Shown: piece by piece, positions 52,516 to 61,490 of the stretch
Numbering within the stretch: the first letter of the stretch is position 1
Layout: every line of letters begins with the position of its first letter
Source: an uncultured Prevotellaceae bacterium
GTDB taxonomy: Bacteria; Bacteroidota; Bacteroidia; Bacteroidales; Bacteroidaceae
Assembly (NCBI GenBank): GCA_900318815.1
Contig: ONMA01000003.1
Coordinates: forward strand, 1-64,000
DNA length: 64,000 nucleotides
Direction of reading: 5' to 3'
The notes under the pieces: generated by a model
Database searches by the model: none
What the model was told of the DNA's origin: nothing
Seen by the model: the letters and a program-made list of their open reading frames with translations, nothing else
Made by a program: the position numbers and the translations under genes

Positions 52516-53766
52516 ATGACAATCAACGAATTTAACTTTGCCGGTAAGAAGGCAATCGTGCGCGTTGACTTCAACGTGCCCCTGGACGAGAATGGTAACA
52601 TTACTGACGACACACGCATCCGCGGTGCCCTGCCCACCCTGAAGAAGATTCTGGCCGATGGTGGCGCACTCATCATCATGAGCCACATGGGCAAGCCCAA
52701 AGGCAAGGTGAACCCCAAGTTCTCGCTCGGACAGATTCGCGAGGCTGTGGAGAAGGCTCTCGGCGTGCCCGTAGCATTCGCTCCCGACTGCGCTAAAGCC
52801 CAGGAGGCTGCCGCTGCCCTGAAGATGGGCGAGGCCCTGCTGCTTGAGAACCTGCGTTTCTATCCCGAGGAAGAGGGTAAGCCCGTGGGCATTGAGAAGA
52901 CCGATCCTGCCTACGACGATGCCAAGAAGGCCATGAAGAAGAGCCAGAAGGAGTTTGCCAAGACCCTGGCCAGCTATGCCGACTGCTACGTGATGGATGC
53001 TTTCGGTACTGCTCATCGCAAGCACGCCTCTACTGCCGTCATCGCCGACTACTTCGATGCAGAGAACAAGATGCTGGGCCTGCTCATGGAGAAAGAGGTG
53101 ACTGCCGTCGATAACATCCTCTCTAACATCAAGCGCCCCTTCACCGCCATCATGGGTGGCTCTAAGGTGAGCACCAAGATTGGTATCATCGAGAACCTGC
53201 TGGGCAAGGTGGACAACCTGATTCTCTGCGGCGGTATGACCTATACCTTCGCCAAGGCTATGGGCGGCGAGATTGGCAACTCAATCGTTGAGCTTGACAA
53301 GCTGGACGTGGCTCTCGACGTGATGAAGAAGGCCAAGGAAAACGGTGTGAACCTTGTACTGGGCACCGACTGCATCGCAGCCGACAAGTTTGCCAACGAT
53401 GCCAACACACAGGTATGCCCCGCCAACGCCATTCCCGAGGGATGGGAAGGACTGGATGCAGGTCCGGAGACCCGCAAGGCATTTGCCGAGGCCATTGAAC
53501 CCGCCAAGACCATCCTGTGGAACGGTCCTGCCGGCGTGTTCGAGTTCGACAACTTCATTGGCGGTTCGAAGGCTATTGCCGACGCTATTGCCAAGGCTAC
53601 GGCCAACGGAGCCTTCTCGCTCATCGGCGGTGGCGACTCGGTGGCTTGCATCAACAAGTTCGGCATGGCCGACCAGGTGAGCTACATCTCTACGGGTGGT
53701 GGTGCTCTGCTCGAGGCTATCGAGGGCAAGGTGCTTCCCGGCGTGGCTGCCATCAAGGGCGAGTAA
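52516..53766 (+). CDS. pgk: Phosphoglycerate kinase
   Basis: A 416-residue glycolytic kinase that makes ATP from 1,3-bisphosphoglycerate. Signatures include [21 protein letters not shown] near the start, [46 protein letters not shown] and [10 protein letters not shown] near the end. Start at 52516 ([15 protein letters not shown]) was preferred over an earlier in-frame codon. It is monocistronic and followed by a 12-bp hairpin. Confidence 0.96.
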   Translation: MTINEFNFAGKKAIVRVDFNVPLDENGNITDDTRIRGALPTLKKILADGGALIIMSHMGKPKGKVNPKFSLGQIREAVEKALGVPVAFAPDCAKAQEAAAALKMGEALLLENLRFYPEEEGKPVGIEKTDPAYDDAKKAMKKSQKEFAKTLASYADCYVMDAFGTAHRKHASTAVIADYFDAENKMLGLLMEKEVTAVDNILSNIKRPFTAIMGGSKVSTKIGIIENLLGKVDNLILCGGMTYTFAKAMGGEIGNSIVELDKLDVALDVMKKAKENGVNLVLGTDCIAADKFANDANTQVCPANAIPEGWEGLDAGPETRKAFAEAIEPAKTILWNGPAGVFEFDNFIGGSKAIADAIAKATANGAFSLIGGGDSVACINKFGMADQVSYISTGGGALLEAIEGKVLPGVAAIKGE

Positions 53767-53798
53767 TCTGAGAACTGGCAATTGCTCTTTACACGATG

Positions 53799-53835
53799 AA
53801 GGGGCTCCGCAACATATTTTTGTGCGGAGCCCCTT
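53799..53835. terminator. Hairpin after pgk
   Basis: A perfect 12-bp stem (AAGGGGCTCCGC with GCGGAGCCCCTT) around 13 bases that end in TTTTTG. No T-tract follows on the plus strand. Confidence 0.7.
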
Positions 53836-53851
53836 AGTAATCGTAAAAAAA

Positions 53852-53974
53852 GGATAATTCGGGGGTGCGAAAGTACGAGGGTACGGAGGTACGAGTATAG
53901 TTTGCACGCCCAATTCTCTGCGAAGAATCTATCCTCGTACCTCCGTACCCTCGTACCTTCGTACCTCCGAAATC
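53852..53974 (+). repeat. Intergenic repeat, family C (copy 1)
   Basis: An imperfect long palindrome built of GTACGAGGGTACGGAGGTAC words and their complement, around a centre with ATAGTTTGCACG. A second copy, inverted, lies at 61491-61605 and shares the outer GGATAATTCG and GAAATC ends. Confidence 0.82.
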
Positions 53975-54006
53975 GTACTGTTTATATTTTGCATGTTACT
54001 CAATCC

Positions 54007-54645
54007 TCAGTCATTCATCGTAGATATGAACTTCAGCAATTGCATCAGGCTTTTCTTGTCCAGCCAGCTAAAGTTGTCCTGACTGATGATGGTCTTATAG
54101 AGACGTTTCTTCTCCTTCGGGAGAATCCTCGACAACTCACGCTCATGTACCCGCACGAACTTACCTTCAAACAGGTAGTAGAAGATGTCGATGACCGGCA
54201 TCTGTATGCTGTCGCGCTGTTCCAGGTCGATGGTGGAATAGGAAATCTGGTCGCCTAAGCTCAGGTTGGATATGTTCACGTTGTTCTTCATCAGCGACTT
54301 GTAGGCATCCATATCGATGAGGGTGACGCAATAGAGCTTGTTGGCACCCACCGAGTCGACAAAATAGGCTAACTTGCCCTCAATCTTGATATATTGACGG
54401 TCGTCGAAGTCAACGCCCAGCACATTATCCATGTTGGCCTCCATCGAATACGTGCCACTCACGTAGAGCAGCGACGAGTTCTTCATGAAGATGTTCAGCA
54501 GCGGATTCTTCAGGTCCCTGCCATTGGCCATGTGAATCACGCCCGGCTTGAAGTTCTTGTAGACGGTAAACTCCTTGGTCACTTCCTGTGCATTCATCAT
54601 GCCTGCACACACCAGAAACAATAAAACGAATAGCTTTTTCATCAT
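54007..54645 (-). CDS. Secreted protein of unknown function
   Basis: A 212-residue protein with a signal peptide (MMKKLFVLLFLVCAGMMNAQ). The mature part, starting EVTKEFTVYKNFKPGVIHMANG, has no family I recognise; predicted beta strands at first and a charged helical end (KSLMQLLKFISTMND). The start is put at 54645, just after the tRNA-Asp terminator; longer forms would run into the tRNA. Its location downstream of tRNA genes suggests its own promoter or read-through from them. Confidence 0.7.
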   Translation of the reverse strand: MMKKLFVLLFLVCAGMMNAQEVTKEFTVYKNFKPGVIHMANGRDLKNPLLNIFMKNSSLLYVSGTYSMEANMDNVLGVDFDDRQYIKIEGKLAYFVDSVGANKLYCVTLIDMDAYKSLMKNNVNISNLSLGDQISYSTIDLEQRDSIQMPVIDIFYYLFEGKFVRVHERELSRILPKEKKRLYKTIISQDNFSWLDKKSLMQLLKFISTMND

Positions 54646-54659
54646 GTACTTAATAAATG

Positions 54660-54689
54660 AAAGCTCACCGATAAGTTTCGATGAGCTTT
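54660..54689 (-). terminator. Terminator of the tRNA-Asp pair
   Basis: Minus-strand AAAGCTCA and TGAGCTTT around 14 bases, followed by CATTTATT. It lies 15 bases before the start of the secreted protein gene. Confidence 0.65.
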
Positions 54690-54697
54690 TAGGTTGG

Positions 54698-54771
54698 CGG
54701 TGCGTACGAGATTCGAACTCGTGACCTCCTGCGTGACAGGCAGGCATTCTAACCTACTGAACTAACGCACC
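54698..54771 (-). tRNA. tRNA-Asp (GUC), copy 1
   Basis: Minus-strand cloverleaf with acceptor GGTGCGT/ACGCACC, anticodon loop CTGTCAC (anticodon GTC), T-loop GTTCGAATC. This copy appears to encode CCA just after the discriminator G (54695-54697), whereas copy 2 does not. Confidence 0.95.
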
Positions 54772-54797
54772 TTCCTTTTTAAGATGCTCAAGACTTG

Positions 54798-54871
54798 CGG
54801 TGCGTACGAGATTCGAACTCGTGACCTCCTGCGTGACAGGCAGGCATTCTAACCTACTGAACTAACGCACC
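54798..54871 (-). tRNA. tRNA-Asp (GUC), copy 2
   Basis: Identical in sequence to copy 1 over the whole cloverleaf and 26 bases upstream of it in the transcript. CCA is not encoded. A shared promoter lies at 54897-54928. Confidence 0.95.
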
Positions 54872-54896
54872 AGTCTTGGTTTCTTGTTTGCGGGTG

Positions 54897-54928
54897 CAAA
54901 GGTACTAAACTTTTCTGAAACTCCACAA
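54897..54928 (-). promoter_or_regulatory. Promoter of the tRNA-Asp pair
   Basis: Minus-strand TTG near 54928, a 21-base spacer and TACCTTTG (54904-54897), followed by CACCCGC, as in the tRNA-Pro and tRNA-Cys promoters. Confidence 0.75.
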
Positions 54929-55095
54929 GAAGAAACAAAGAAATTTTTACGTTCAAACATTTTTTAACAGATAACGGAATACCCTACGCGGGTACATATC
55001 ATAAATTAATTGAAAAAATCGCCCTATTCGCTGATTAAATTTGCAGAACAGAAATAATAAAAGTAATTTTGTAGCGAAAAGTAACAGACTACAGA

Positions 55096-55848
55096 ATGGA
55101 ACGAATCATCAACGACTTCAAACCCATTACGCTGGCCGAGATGAAAAGCGTAAAACTGATGAACCGCACGGACACGAAGTTCGTGACTACGCTCCCCATG
55201 CTGAAGAAGCTGTTGGAGATGGCACGGGGCGACTACTACGCCCAGGAGATTGACGGGGAGCGCAACATGCTCTATGACACCACCTACTTCGACACGCGCG
55301 ACTTCGACATGTATGCCGAGCATCAGCACGGGCACACTAATCGGCAGAAGCTGCGATTCCGCACCTACGTGAGCAGTCATCTGCAGTTCATGGAGATCAA
55401 GACGAAGAACAACCACGGGCGCACCAAGAAGAAACGCATAGAAGTGGACGACATGGAACTGGCCGACAGCAAGAAGCGCGAGTTTATTGCCAGCCATCTG
55501 CACTTCGATGCCGACACGCTGATACCCCACATGCACAACCACTTCCATCGGGTAACACTCGTCAACTTCGCAAAGACCGAGCGCCTGACCATCGACACGG
55601 CCCTTCACTTCCACAACATGCAGACGGGCGTAGACAAGGATATGGGACCGTTGGTCATCGTCGAACTGAAACGCGACGGACTGGTCTATTCGCCTGTACT
55701 CAACATGCTGCGACAGCTGCGCATCCATCCGCACGGCTTCAGCAAATATTGCATGGGAGCCGCTATGACCAACGACCGCCTGCCCGTCAATAACTTCAAG
55801 ACCAAACTCATCGACATCAACAGAATACTCAACTTAAATACATTATAA
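55096..55848 (+). CDS. VTC-domain protein (polyphosphate polymerase-like)
   Basis: A 250-residue protein with the VTC catalytic tunnel fold: NRTDTKFVTTLPMLKKLL near residues 23-40, YDTTYFDTRDFDMYAEH, KLRFRTYV, FMEIKTKNNHGRTKKKRI and VELKR near the end supply the basic and acidic residues of the tunnel. Yeast Vtc4 makes polyphosphate with it; bacterial versions next to DUF4956 and CotH-like genes are of unproven activity. It starts an operon of four surface-related genes, the next beginning 3 bases after its stop. Confidence 0.87.
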   Translation: MERIINDFKPITLAEMKSVKLMNRTDTKFVTTLPMLKKLLEMARGDYYAQEIDGERNMLYDTTYFDTRDFDMYAEHQHGHTNRQKLRFRTYVSSHLQFMEIKTKNNHGRTKKKRIEVDDMELADSKKREFIASHLHFDADTLIPHMHNHFHRVTLVNFAKTERLTIDTALHFHNMQTGVDKDMGPLVIVELKRDGLVYSPVLNMLRQLRIHPHGFSKYCMGAAMTNDRLPVNNFKTKLIDINRILNLNTL

Positions 55849-55851
55849 CTT

Positions 55852-56490
55852 ATGGAACTAACTTTTTCCAACGAATTTCTTGGCACGCTGCTTCGATTTG
55901 CCATCTGCGTGCTTGTCAACTGGAGCATCATCAACCTGCTCTACTTCAAGAAGAGCCATCGCCGCGACTTCTACTTCACCTTCATGCTGATGACCGTGGC
56001 CATCTTCTTCCTTGTCTACTTCATGATGGGCATGGAACGAGGCAAGGCAACCATGGGCGTAGGACTCGGACTCTTCGGCATCTTCTCCATCATGCGCTAT
56101 CGCACCGACACCATGCCCGTGCGCGAAATGACCTATCTCTTCGTCATCATCTGCCTCTCGGTGGTACATGCAATGGCCGAGGTGTTTGCCGAACTGCTGA
56201 CTATCGACGCCATCACCTTTGCCGCCATCTGGTTCTGCGAGCAGATGATGAAGCCCCAGTGTACCAAGCTCATACAGTACGACCGCATAGAACTCATCAA
56301 GCCCGAGAAGCGCAACGAGCTTATTGCCGATCTGGAAGCACGGACGGGACTGAAGATCAAAGGCGTCGACGTGGGCGGCATTGACTTCCTGAAGGACAGC
56401 GCGGTACTCCGCGTCACCTACGAAAGCGACCGCGACAACTCGGTTGACTCATTATTCACCGTAAAGAAGTCACAATGGAGAGAAGTGTAA
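55852..56490 (+). CDS. DUF4956 membrane protein
   Basis: A 212-residue protein with about three or four membrane helices in the first 130 residues (LLRFAICVLVNWSIINLLYF, FYFTFMLMTVAIFFLVYFMM, and a later hydrophobic segment ending ICLSVVHAM) and a soluble C-terminal domain. The GIFSIMRYRTDTMPVREMTYLF block is the family hallmark. DUF4956 proteins commonly accompany VTC-domain proteins. It overlaps the next gene by 16 bases, showing coupling. Function unknown. Confidence 0.88.
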   Translation: MELTFSNEFLGTLLRFAICVLVNWSIINLLYFKKSHRRDFYFTFMLMTVAIFFLVYFMMGMERGKATMGVGLGLFGIFSIMRYRTDTMPVREMTYLFVIICLSVVHAMAEVFAELLTIDAITFAAIWFCEQMMKPQCTKLIQYDRIELIKPEKRNELIADLEARTGLKIKGVDVGGIDFLKDSAVLRVTYESDRDNSVDSLFTVKKSQWREV

Positions 56491-57221
56491 TCATCGCCGT
56501 GCTGGCCATCCTCATGGGAAGCCAGCGCGTCCATGCCCAGAGCGACGACTTTGGGGCATGGTACGAGATAGGAGTAGAGAAGAAACTGTCGCGCCAATGG
56601 AGTATTGGCGGCGAGGCAGAGCTTCGCACCCGCGACAACATGAAGACCACCGACCGCTGGAGCGTGGGACTTAGTGCCGACTACAAGCTGAACAAGAACC
56701 TGAAAGTGTCGGGCGGCTACATCCTGCTTGTCGACAACAATGCCGAGGAGCTTGACCTGAAGAGCGACGGGCTTACGCCCAACAAGTGGACACCCTCGTA
56801 CTGGGGTGTGCGCCATCGCTTCAACGTCAGCCTGCAAGGCAGCGTAAAGTGGCAGCGTCTCAGCTTCTCCCTGCGCGAAAGATGGCAGTACACCTATCGC
56901 CCGGCAGCCGAAGGCAAGCGCTATGACCTGGACTACGACGTGTGGACCGACCGTAAAGGCAAGGGCAAGAACGTGCTGCGCAGTAGGCTGGAAGTGGCCT
57001 ACGACATTCCTAACTGGAAGTTCGACCCCTACATCAATGCCGAGATGTTCAACGACAAGAGCGGCATCAGCAAGATGCGCTACTCCATTGGCGCAGAATA
57101 TAAATGGAAGAAAAAGCACGTCTTCGGCCTGAGCTACAAGTACCAGAGCGTAAACGACAGCGACGACGACCAAAGTGCCAACCGGCATATCATAGGTCTG
57201 AGCTACAAGCTAAAGTTCTAA
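56475..57221 (+). CDS. DUF2490 outer membrane protein
   Basis: A 248-residue protein with a signal peptide ending near RVHAQ and a pattern of amphipathic strands ending HIIGLSYKLKF, as in DUF2490 family beta barrels. It resembles FGAWYEIGVEKKLSRQWSIGGEAELRTRDN in that group. Probably an outer-membrane barrel of about 8-10 strands. It is coupled to the DUF4956 gene by overlap and followed by the lipoprotein gene at 57337. Confidence 0.85.
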   Translation: MERSVIIAVLAILMGSQRVHAQSDDFGAWYEIGVEKKLSRQWSIGGEAELRTRDNMKTTDRWSVGLSADYKLNKNLKVSGGYILLVDNNAEELDLKSDGLTPNKWTPSYWGVRHRFNVSLQGSVKWQRLSFSLRERWQYTYRPAAEGKRYDLDYDVWTDRKGKGKNVLRSRLEVAYDIPNWKFDPYINAEMFNDKSGISKMRYSIGAEYKWKKKHVFGLSYKYQSVNDSDDDQSANRHIIGLSYKLKF

Positions 57222-57239
57222 GCGAATCGTATGGACGGC

Positions 57240-57311
57240 AGAAACTACCAGTATACAGGGGAGTAACCACTGGTATACACGGTAGATACCACTACTAAAT
57301 GGCATACTTGC
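57240..57311. repeat. Degenerate short repeats sharing a 15-mer with 18217
   Basis: Imperfect repeats of ACCAGTATAC, CTGGTATACA and GATACCACT words, ending AAATGGCATACTTGC, which is identical to the arm at 18217-18231. No promoter consensus is seen. Confidence 0.45.
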
Positions 57312-57336
57312 TATGCACAAACTACAATTCTTACAA

Positions 57337-58449
57337 ATGAAAAAGATACTTTTCCCACTATTCTCCCTTATTCTCCTTGCCGGATGCACAGCCGACGACG
57401 AGTACCAACTGAGTGACTTCGTAGGCAACGACACGCTAACCATCAGCTATAACGGCACTTCGGCCACCATGGGTACCCTACCCTACTTTGTCAGCGCAAG
57501 CACCAACGGCGCCCATGTCACGGTCAATACCTACACCAGCAAGCACCTCATCATACAGCTCAGCGGCACCACCACCAATGGCTCCCTGCTGTTCTATGGC
57601 AGCAAAGGCTTCAGCATAGACCTGAACAACGTGCATATCACCAACCCCAACGGGCCTGCCATCAACAACCAATGTGGCAAGGCGCTCTACGTGACCATGA
57701 CCGACGGCACCACGAACTCGCTCTGCGACGGCACCTCCTACGCCGATGCGCCCATTAGCGCCAGCGGCGACACCATCCAGCAGAAGGGTGCTTTCTTCAG
57801 CGAAGGACAGATTTACTTCAGGGGTAAGGGCGAACTCAGCGTTAGCGGAAACGCCAGAAACGGCATAGCCAGCGATGATTACATCACCTTTGAGAGCGGT
57901 ACGGTCAACGTGAGCGTGGCCTCTACGGGCAGCAACGGCGTGAAAGCCAACGACGGTGTGTTCATTCTGGGCGGCACACTCAACATTGACGTAGCTGCCA
58001 ATGGTGCCCGTGGCATCAAGAACGACGCACGAATGGAAATCAGAGGCGGCACCACCACCATCAGCACATCGGGCGACTGCAAGATTGAGACCGTCGACGG
58101 CGTGACCGATACCACCTCCTGCGCCGGCATCAAGTGCGACAGCTTGTTCACCATGACGGCAGGCACGCTCATCATCACCAGTACTGGCGATGGCGGAAAG
58201 GGCATCAACGCCTCGGAAGCCTTCCTCTTCAAGGGTGGCACCCTCCAGGCTCGGGCCACGGGAAGTGAGAACAATGGTAAGCCAAAGGCCGTGAAGAGCG
58301 AAGTAGGCATCACGCTGAGCGGCGGCTCGTTCTATGCGGAAAGCCGCAAGAGTAAGGCCACCGACAACGCAGGCGACGAGACTCCCACCATCATAGGAAC
58401 ACCTAAGACGCAGATTCTCACCAAGAAGAAAGTCTCGGTCGAATATTAG
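57337..58449 (+). CDS. Cthe_2159-type beta-helix carbohydrate-binding lipoprotein
   Basis: A 370-residue lipoprotein (MKKILFPLFSLILLAGC, cysteine at about 17) followed by TADDEYQLSD. The rest is a repetitive beta-helix-like protein rich in T, G, N and S, with recurring G-x-ITFESGTVNV, GGTLNIDVAANGARGIK and GGKGINASEAFLFKGG units. This matches the Cthe_2159 family, whose namesake binds polygalacturonate. It probably sits on the cell surface and ends the VTC operon. A start at 57313 would add eight residues before the signal and was not chosen. Confidence 0.85.
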   Translation: MKKILFPLFSLILLAGCTADDEYQLSDFVGNDTLTISYNGTSATMGTLPYFVSASTNGAHVTVNTYTSKHLIIQLSGTTTNGSLLFYGSKGFSIDLNNVHITNPNGPAINNQCGKALYVTMTDGTTNSLCDGTSYADAPISASGDTIQQKGAFFSEGQIYFRGKGELSVSGNARNGIASDDYITFESGTVNVSVASTGSNGVKANDGVFILGGTLNIDVAANGARGIKNDARMEIRGGTTTISTSGDCKIETVDGVTDTTSCAGIKCDSLFTMTAGTLIITSTGDGGKGINASEAFLFKGGTLQARATGSENNGKPKAVKSEVGITLSGGSFYAESRKSKATDNAGDETPTIIGTPKTQILTKKKVSVEY

Positions 58450-58464
58450 TACGATTCATTGGTC

Positions 58465-58571
58465 TTCCGCTACGCGGGCTGGAGAAAAACAAAATAAAAC
58501 CTCAAAAAACAAAACAAAACCATAGATGATATGGTTTTGTTTTGCTTTTATCTCCAGCCCGCGTAGCGGAA
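58465..58571. repeat. Palindromic repeat D1 with 20-bp arms
   Basis: TTCCGCTACGCGGGCTGGAG (58465-58484) and its complement at 58552-58571, enclosing AAAACAAAACCAT/ATGGTTTTGTTTT hairpin arms around 58511-58545. It lies directly after the Cthe_2159-type gene and may end its transcript. Confidence 0.85.
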
Positions 58572-58631
58572 ACAGGACGTACAAAGAACCTTTCTGGTTA
58601 GGATAACTGCATCTCCAAATCATTTCGTGCC

Positions 58632-58848
58632 GTTGCGATTGAAAGACGCTGAAAGCGTCACCTCTCAATTGCCGTAGGTCGGTACGACCTGCGGATAAAA
58701 TGTGAGAAGGTACATCGACCCCAAAGGGGTCGCCCATTGAACTGATGGGGCACGCTTTCAGCGTGCTTTTCTCTTTTTCCGTTATCCGTAGGTCCTTTGA
58801 ACCTACGGCTATTGAGAGGTGACGCTTTCAGCGTCTTTCAATCGCAAC
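58632..58848. repeat. Large palindromic repeat D2 with a 38-bp perfect stem
   Basis: Outer arms 58632-58669 and 58811-58848 are exact complements (GTTGCGATTGAAAGACGCTG and so on), extended inward by GCCGTAGGTC/GACCTACGGC-like arms. The centre holds further hairpins (GACCCCAAAGGGGTC, GCACGCTTTCAGCGTGC, GGTCGGTACGACC). No frame. The gap 58450-58860 holds only D1 and D2. Confidence 0.87.
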
Positions 58849-58860
58849 AGCACAAATCAT

Positions 58861-61359
58861 TTACTCCCATCCGAGCAGCCTGCCCACCTGGCAGACAATG
58901 GCCGAGACGGCCCAGGCCAGACCGGTGGTGTAGAGGGCGGCAAAGGCAGACCAGCGCCAAGAGCCCGTCTCGTTCCTGATGGCGGCGATGGTGGCGACAC
59001 AGGGGAAGTAGAGCAGGACGAAGAGCAGATAGCAGAAGGCAATGAGCGGCGTTATGCCATCGGCCTGCATCTTCTGGCGCAGACGCACATACTTGGCCGT
59101 GTCGGCTGAGAAGCTGTCATCATCGGCAAAGGAGGCATCGTCGCTATAAAGCACGCCCATCGTCGAGGCGACAATCTCCTTGGCACCCACGCCCGCAATG
59201 AGCGAGACGTCGAGCTTCCAGTCGAACCCCTGCAAACGGAACACGGGTTCAATGGCCTTGCCCATCCTGCCTATGTACGACTGCTCCTGCTGGGCCTGTC
59301 CGTCCAGTCCTTCATGGTGGGGGAAATAGCCCAAGGCCCAGACGATGATGGAGGCCACGAGGATGATACCGCCCATCTTCTTCAGGTACTCCTTGCCCTT
59401 CTCCCACGTGTGGCGGCATATAGCCTTGGCCGTGGGCCAGCGGTAAGGCGGCAGTTCCATGACGAAGGGCGTGTCCTCGCCCTTTATCAGGTACTTGCTG
59501 AAACAACGGCTCACTACGGCTGCCATCAGAATACCAATGGCATAGAGCGAGAGCATGACAAGGCTCTGATATTCCACGGCAAAGAAAGTGCCGATAATCA
59601 TGATATAGATAGGAAGACGGGCAGAGCACGACATCATGGGCAACACCAGCATGGTGATAATCCGCGAACGCCTGCTCTCCACAGTACGTGTGGCCATGAC
59701 AGCCGGAACATTGCATCCGAAGCCCATAATCATAGGAATGAACGACTTGCCGTGCAGTCCCATCTTGTGCATCAGGCGATCCATGATGAAGGCTGCACGC
59801 GACATATAGCCTGAGTCTTCCATAAAAGAGATGAAGCAATACAGGATAAGTATCTGCGGAAGGAACACGATGACCGAGCCTACGCCGCCCACGACACCAT
59901 CGACAAGCATGTCGCGAAGGGGGCCTTCGGCCATGTTGGTACTCAGCTTCTGGCCAAGCCACCCGACCAGCCACTCTATCCAGTCCATCGGATACTGCCC
60001 CAGTACGAAGGTGGTCTCGAACATCAGGAACAGGATGAGGAAGAAAATGGGGAAGCCAAAATACTTATGCGACAGCACACTGTCGATGAGATGGGTCGTG
60101 CGGTATGTGTCCTTCTTGTGGCCGGTAGTGTACTTGGCCTCTGTAAGTGCGCCGTTGACAAATCCGTACTTTGCATCCATGACCGCCGTTTCCGAGTCGG
60201 TATTGGTCTCTTCAAACACGCGGGCAGCGGCCTTGTCGCGCTCAGCGAGGATGATGCTGGCATTCTTGCCCGTCTCGCGGCGCACATAGTCGGCAATATG
60301 GGTGTCGTGTTCCAGCAGCTTCAGGGCCAGATAGCGCGTTGAGTAATGCAGGCGTATGCCAGGTTCTGGCTTGAGGTACTTCTGAATATGGCTGATGCCG
60401 TCCTCAATCTCATGGCCATAGTTGATGTGGATATGGCGGGCATGCCTGTTAGTATTCTCATAGACCTGGATAACCGTCTTGAACAGCTCCTCGACCCCCA
60501 TGCCGTTCTTGAACGAGGTGGGCACCATGGGCGTACCGAAGAGCATGGAAAGGGTCTTGATGTCTACATGGTCGCCTCTCCGCTCGAACTCGTCGAACAT
60601 GTTGAGTGCGCACACCATGCGCAGGTTCATGTCGATGAGCTGGGTGGTCAGATAGAGATTACGCTCCAGGTTACTGGCATCGATGACGTTGATGACCACA
60701 TCCGGCATACGCTCCGAGAGGTGCTGGCGCACGTAGAGTTCTTCGGGCGAATAGCACGAAAGGGAATAGGTGCCTGGCAGGTCGGTCAGCTTGAACTCAT
60801 AGCCGAAGTAGGAAGCATGGGCCTCCGAGGCATCAACCGTGACGCCCGAATAGTTTCCCACGTGGCCGTGGGCGCCGCTGGCATAGTTGAAGAGCGATGT
60901 CTTTCCGCAGTTAGGATTGCCAATGAGGGCCACATTGATGGTGCGCCGCTCGCGCCAGGCCTGGTGCTGCAGGTAGTCTTCCTCATGGCCGGCCATTGAA
61001 AACAAGCCATGACGGCCAGCGTGCCTGGTGCCTTCTGCCGACGACGGAGTGTTCTTCTCCTCGTCGGTACTGTTTTCCTCCACACGTGCTTCACTACCCA
61101 TGCTCCACGACTTGCCCTCCGCATTCCTCACGCTATTCTCGCTCACCACTTCTATCTGCTCGGCTTCCTGGCGGCGAAGAGATACTTCATAGCCCATCAG
61201 CTTGTATTTCACGGGGTCGTGCAACGGGGCATTGAGCAGTACCTCAACACTCTTTCCCTTGATAAAGCCCATCTCAACGATGCGCTTACGGAAACCGCCG
61301 TGTCCCAGCACCTTGACAATGATGCCATGTTCACCGGTCTTTAGTTCTGAAAGTTTCAT
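58861..61359 (-). CDS. feoB: Ferrous iron transporter, FeoA-FeoB fusion
   Basis: An 832-residue fusion. Residues 1-70 are a FeoA (SH3-like) domain (MKLSELKTGEHGIIVKVLGH). A serine/glutamate-rich linker (about 75-135) leads to the G protein domain, with G1 GNPNCGKTSLF, G3 DLPGTYSLSCYSPEE and a G4 region reading NMFDE. The transmembrane FeoB part follows with the two gate domains, FIPMIMGFGCNVPAVMATRT and MMSCSARLPIYIMI, and at the C-terminus VGAKEIVASTMGVLY. It imports Fe(II) through the inner membrane. The start at 61359 begins the FeoA domain. A Cys-rich FeoB partner lies at 35936. Confidence 0.95.
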   Translation of the reverse strand: MKLSELKTGEHGIIVKVLGHGGFRKRIVEMGFIKGKSVEVLLNAPLHDPVKYKLMGYEVSLRRQEAEQIEVVSENSVRNAEGKSWSMGSEARVEENSTDEEKNTPSSAEGTRHAGRHGLFSMAGHEEDYLQHQAWRERRTINVALIGNPNCGKTSLFNYASGAHGHVGNYSGVTVDASEAHASYFGYEFKLTDLPGTYSLSCYSPEELYVRQHLSERMPDVVINVIDASNLERNLYLTTQLIDMNLRMVCALNMFDEFERRGDHVDIKTLSMLFGTPMVPTSFKNGMGVEELFKTVIQVYENTNRHARHIHINYGHEIEDGISHIQKYLKPEPGIRLHYSTRYLALKLLEHDTHIADYVRRETGKNASIILAERDKAAARVFEETNTDSETAVMDAKYGFVNGALTEAKYTTGHKKDTYRTTHLIDSVLSHKYFGFPIFFLILFLMFETTFVLGQYPMDWIEWLVGWLGQKLSTNMAEGPLRDMLVDGVVGGVGSVIVFLPQILILYCFISFMEDSGYMSRAAFIMDRLMHKMGLHGKSFIPMIMGFGCNVPAVMATRTVESRRSRIITMLVLPMMSCSARLPIYIMIIGTFFAVEYQSLVMLSLYAIGILMAAVVSRCFSKYLIKGEDTPFVMELPPYRWPTAKAICRHTWEKGKEYLKKMGGIILVASIIVWALGYFPHHEGLDGQAQQEQSYIGRMGKAIEPVFRLQGFDWKLDVSLIAGVGAKEIVASTMGVLYSDDASFADDDSFSADTAKYVRLRQKMQADGITPLIAFCYLLFVLLYFPCVATIAAIRNETGSWRWSAFAALYTTGLAWAVSAIVCQVGRLLGWE

Positions 61360-61377
61360 TGTTCTGTTTATTTTTTG

Positions 61378-61385
61378 CAAAAGTA
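61378..61385 (-). promoter_or_regulatory. -7 box of feoAB
   Basis: Minus-strand TACTTTTG followed by CAAAA, 18 bases before the start codon. No Fur box was recognised with confidence. Confidence 0.55.
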
Positions 61386-61490
61386 CTGAAAAAAATCTAT
61401 GCAAGCAAAATAAACCAATAATAAAAGAGGAATATACCTAAAAAAGGGGATGCGGGGGAATTGGGAAATGAAAAAAAAATAAAATGGGAT

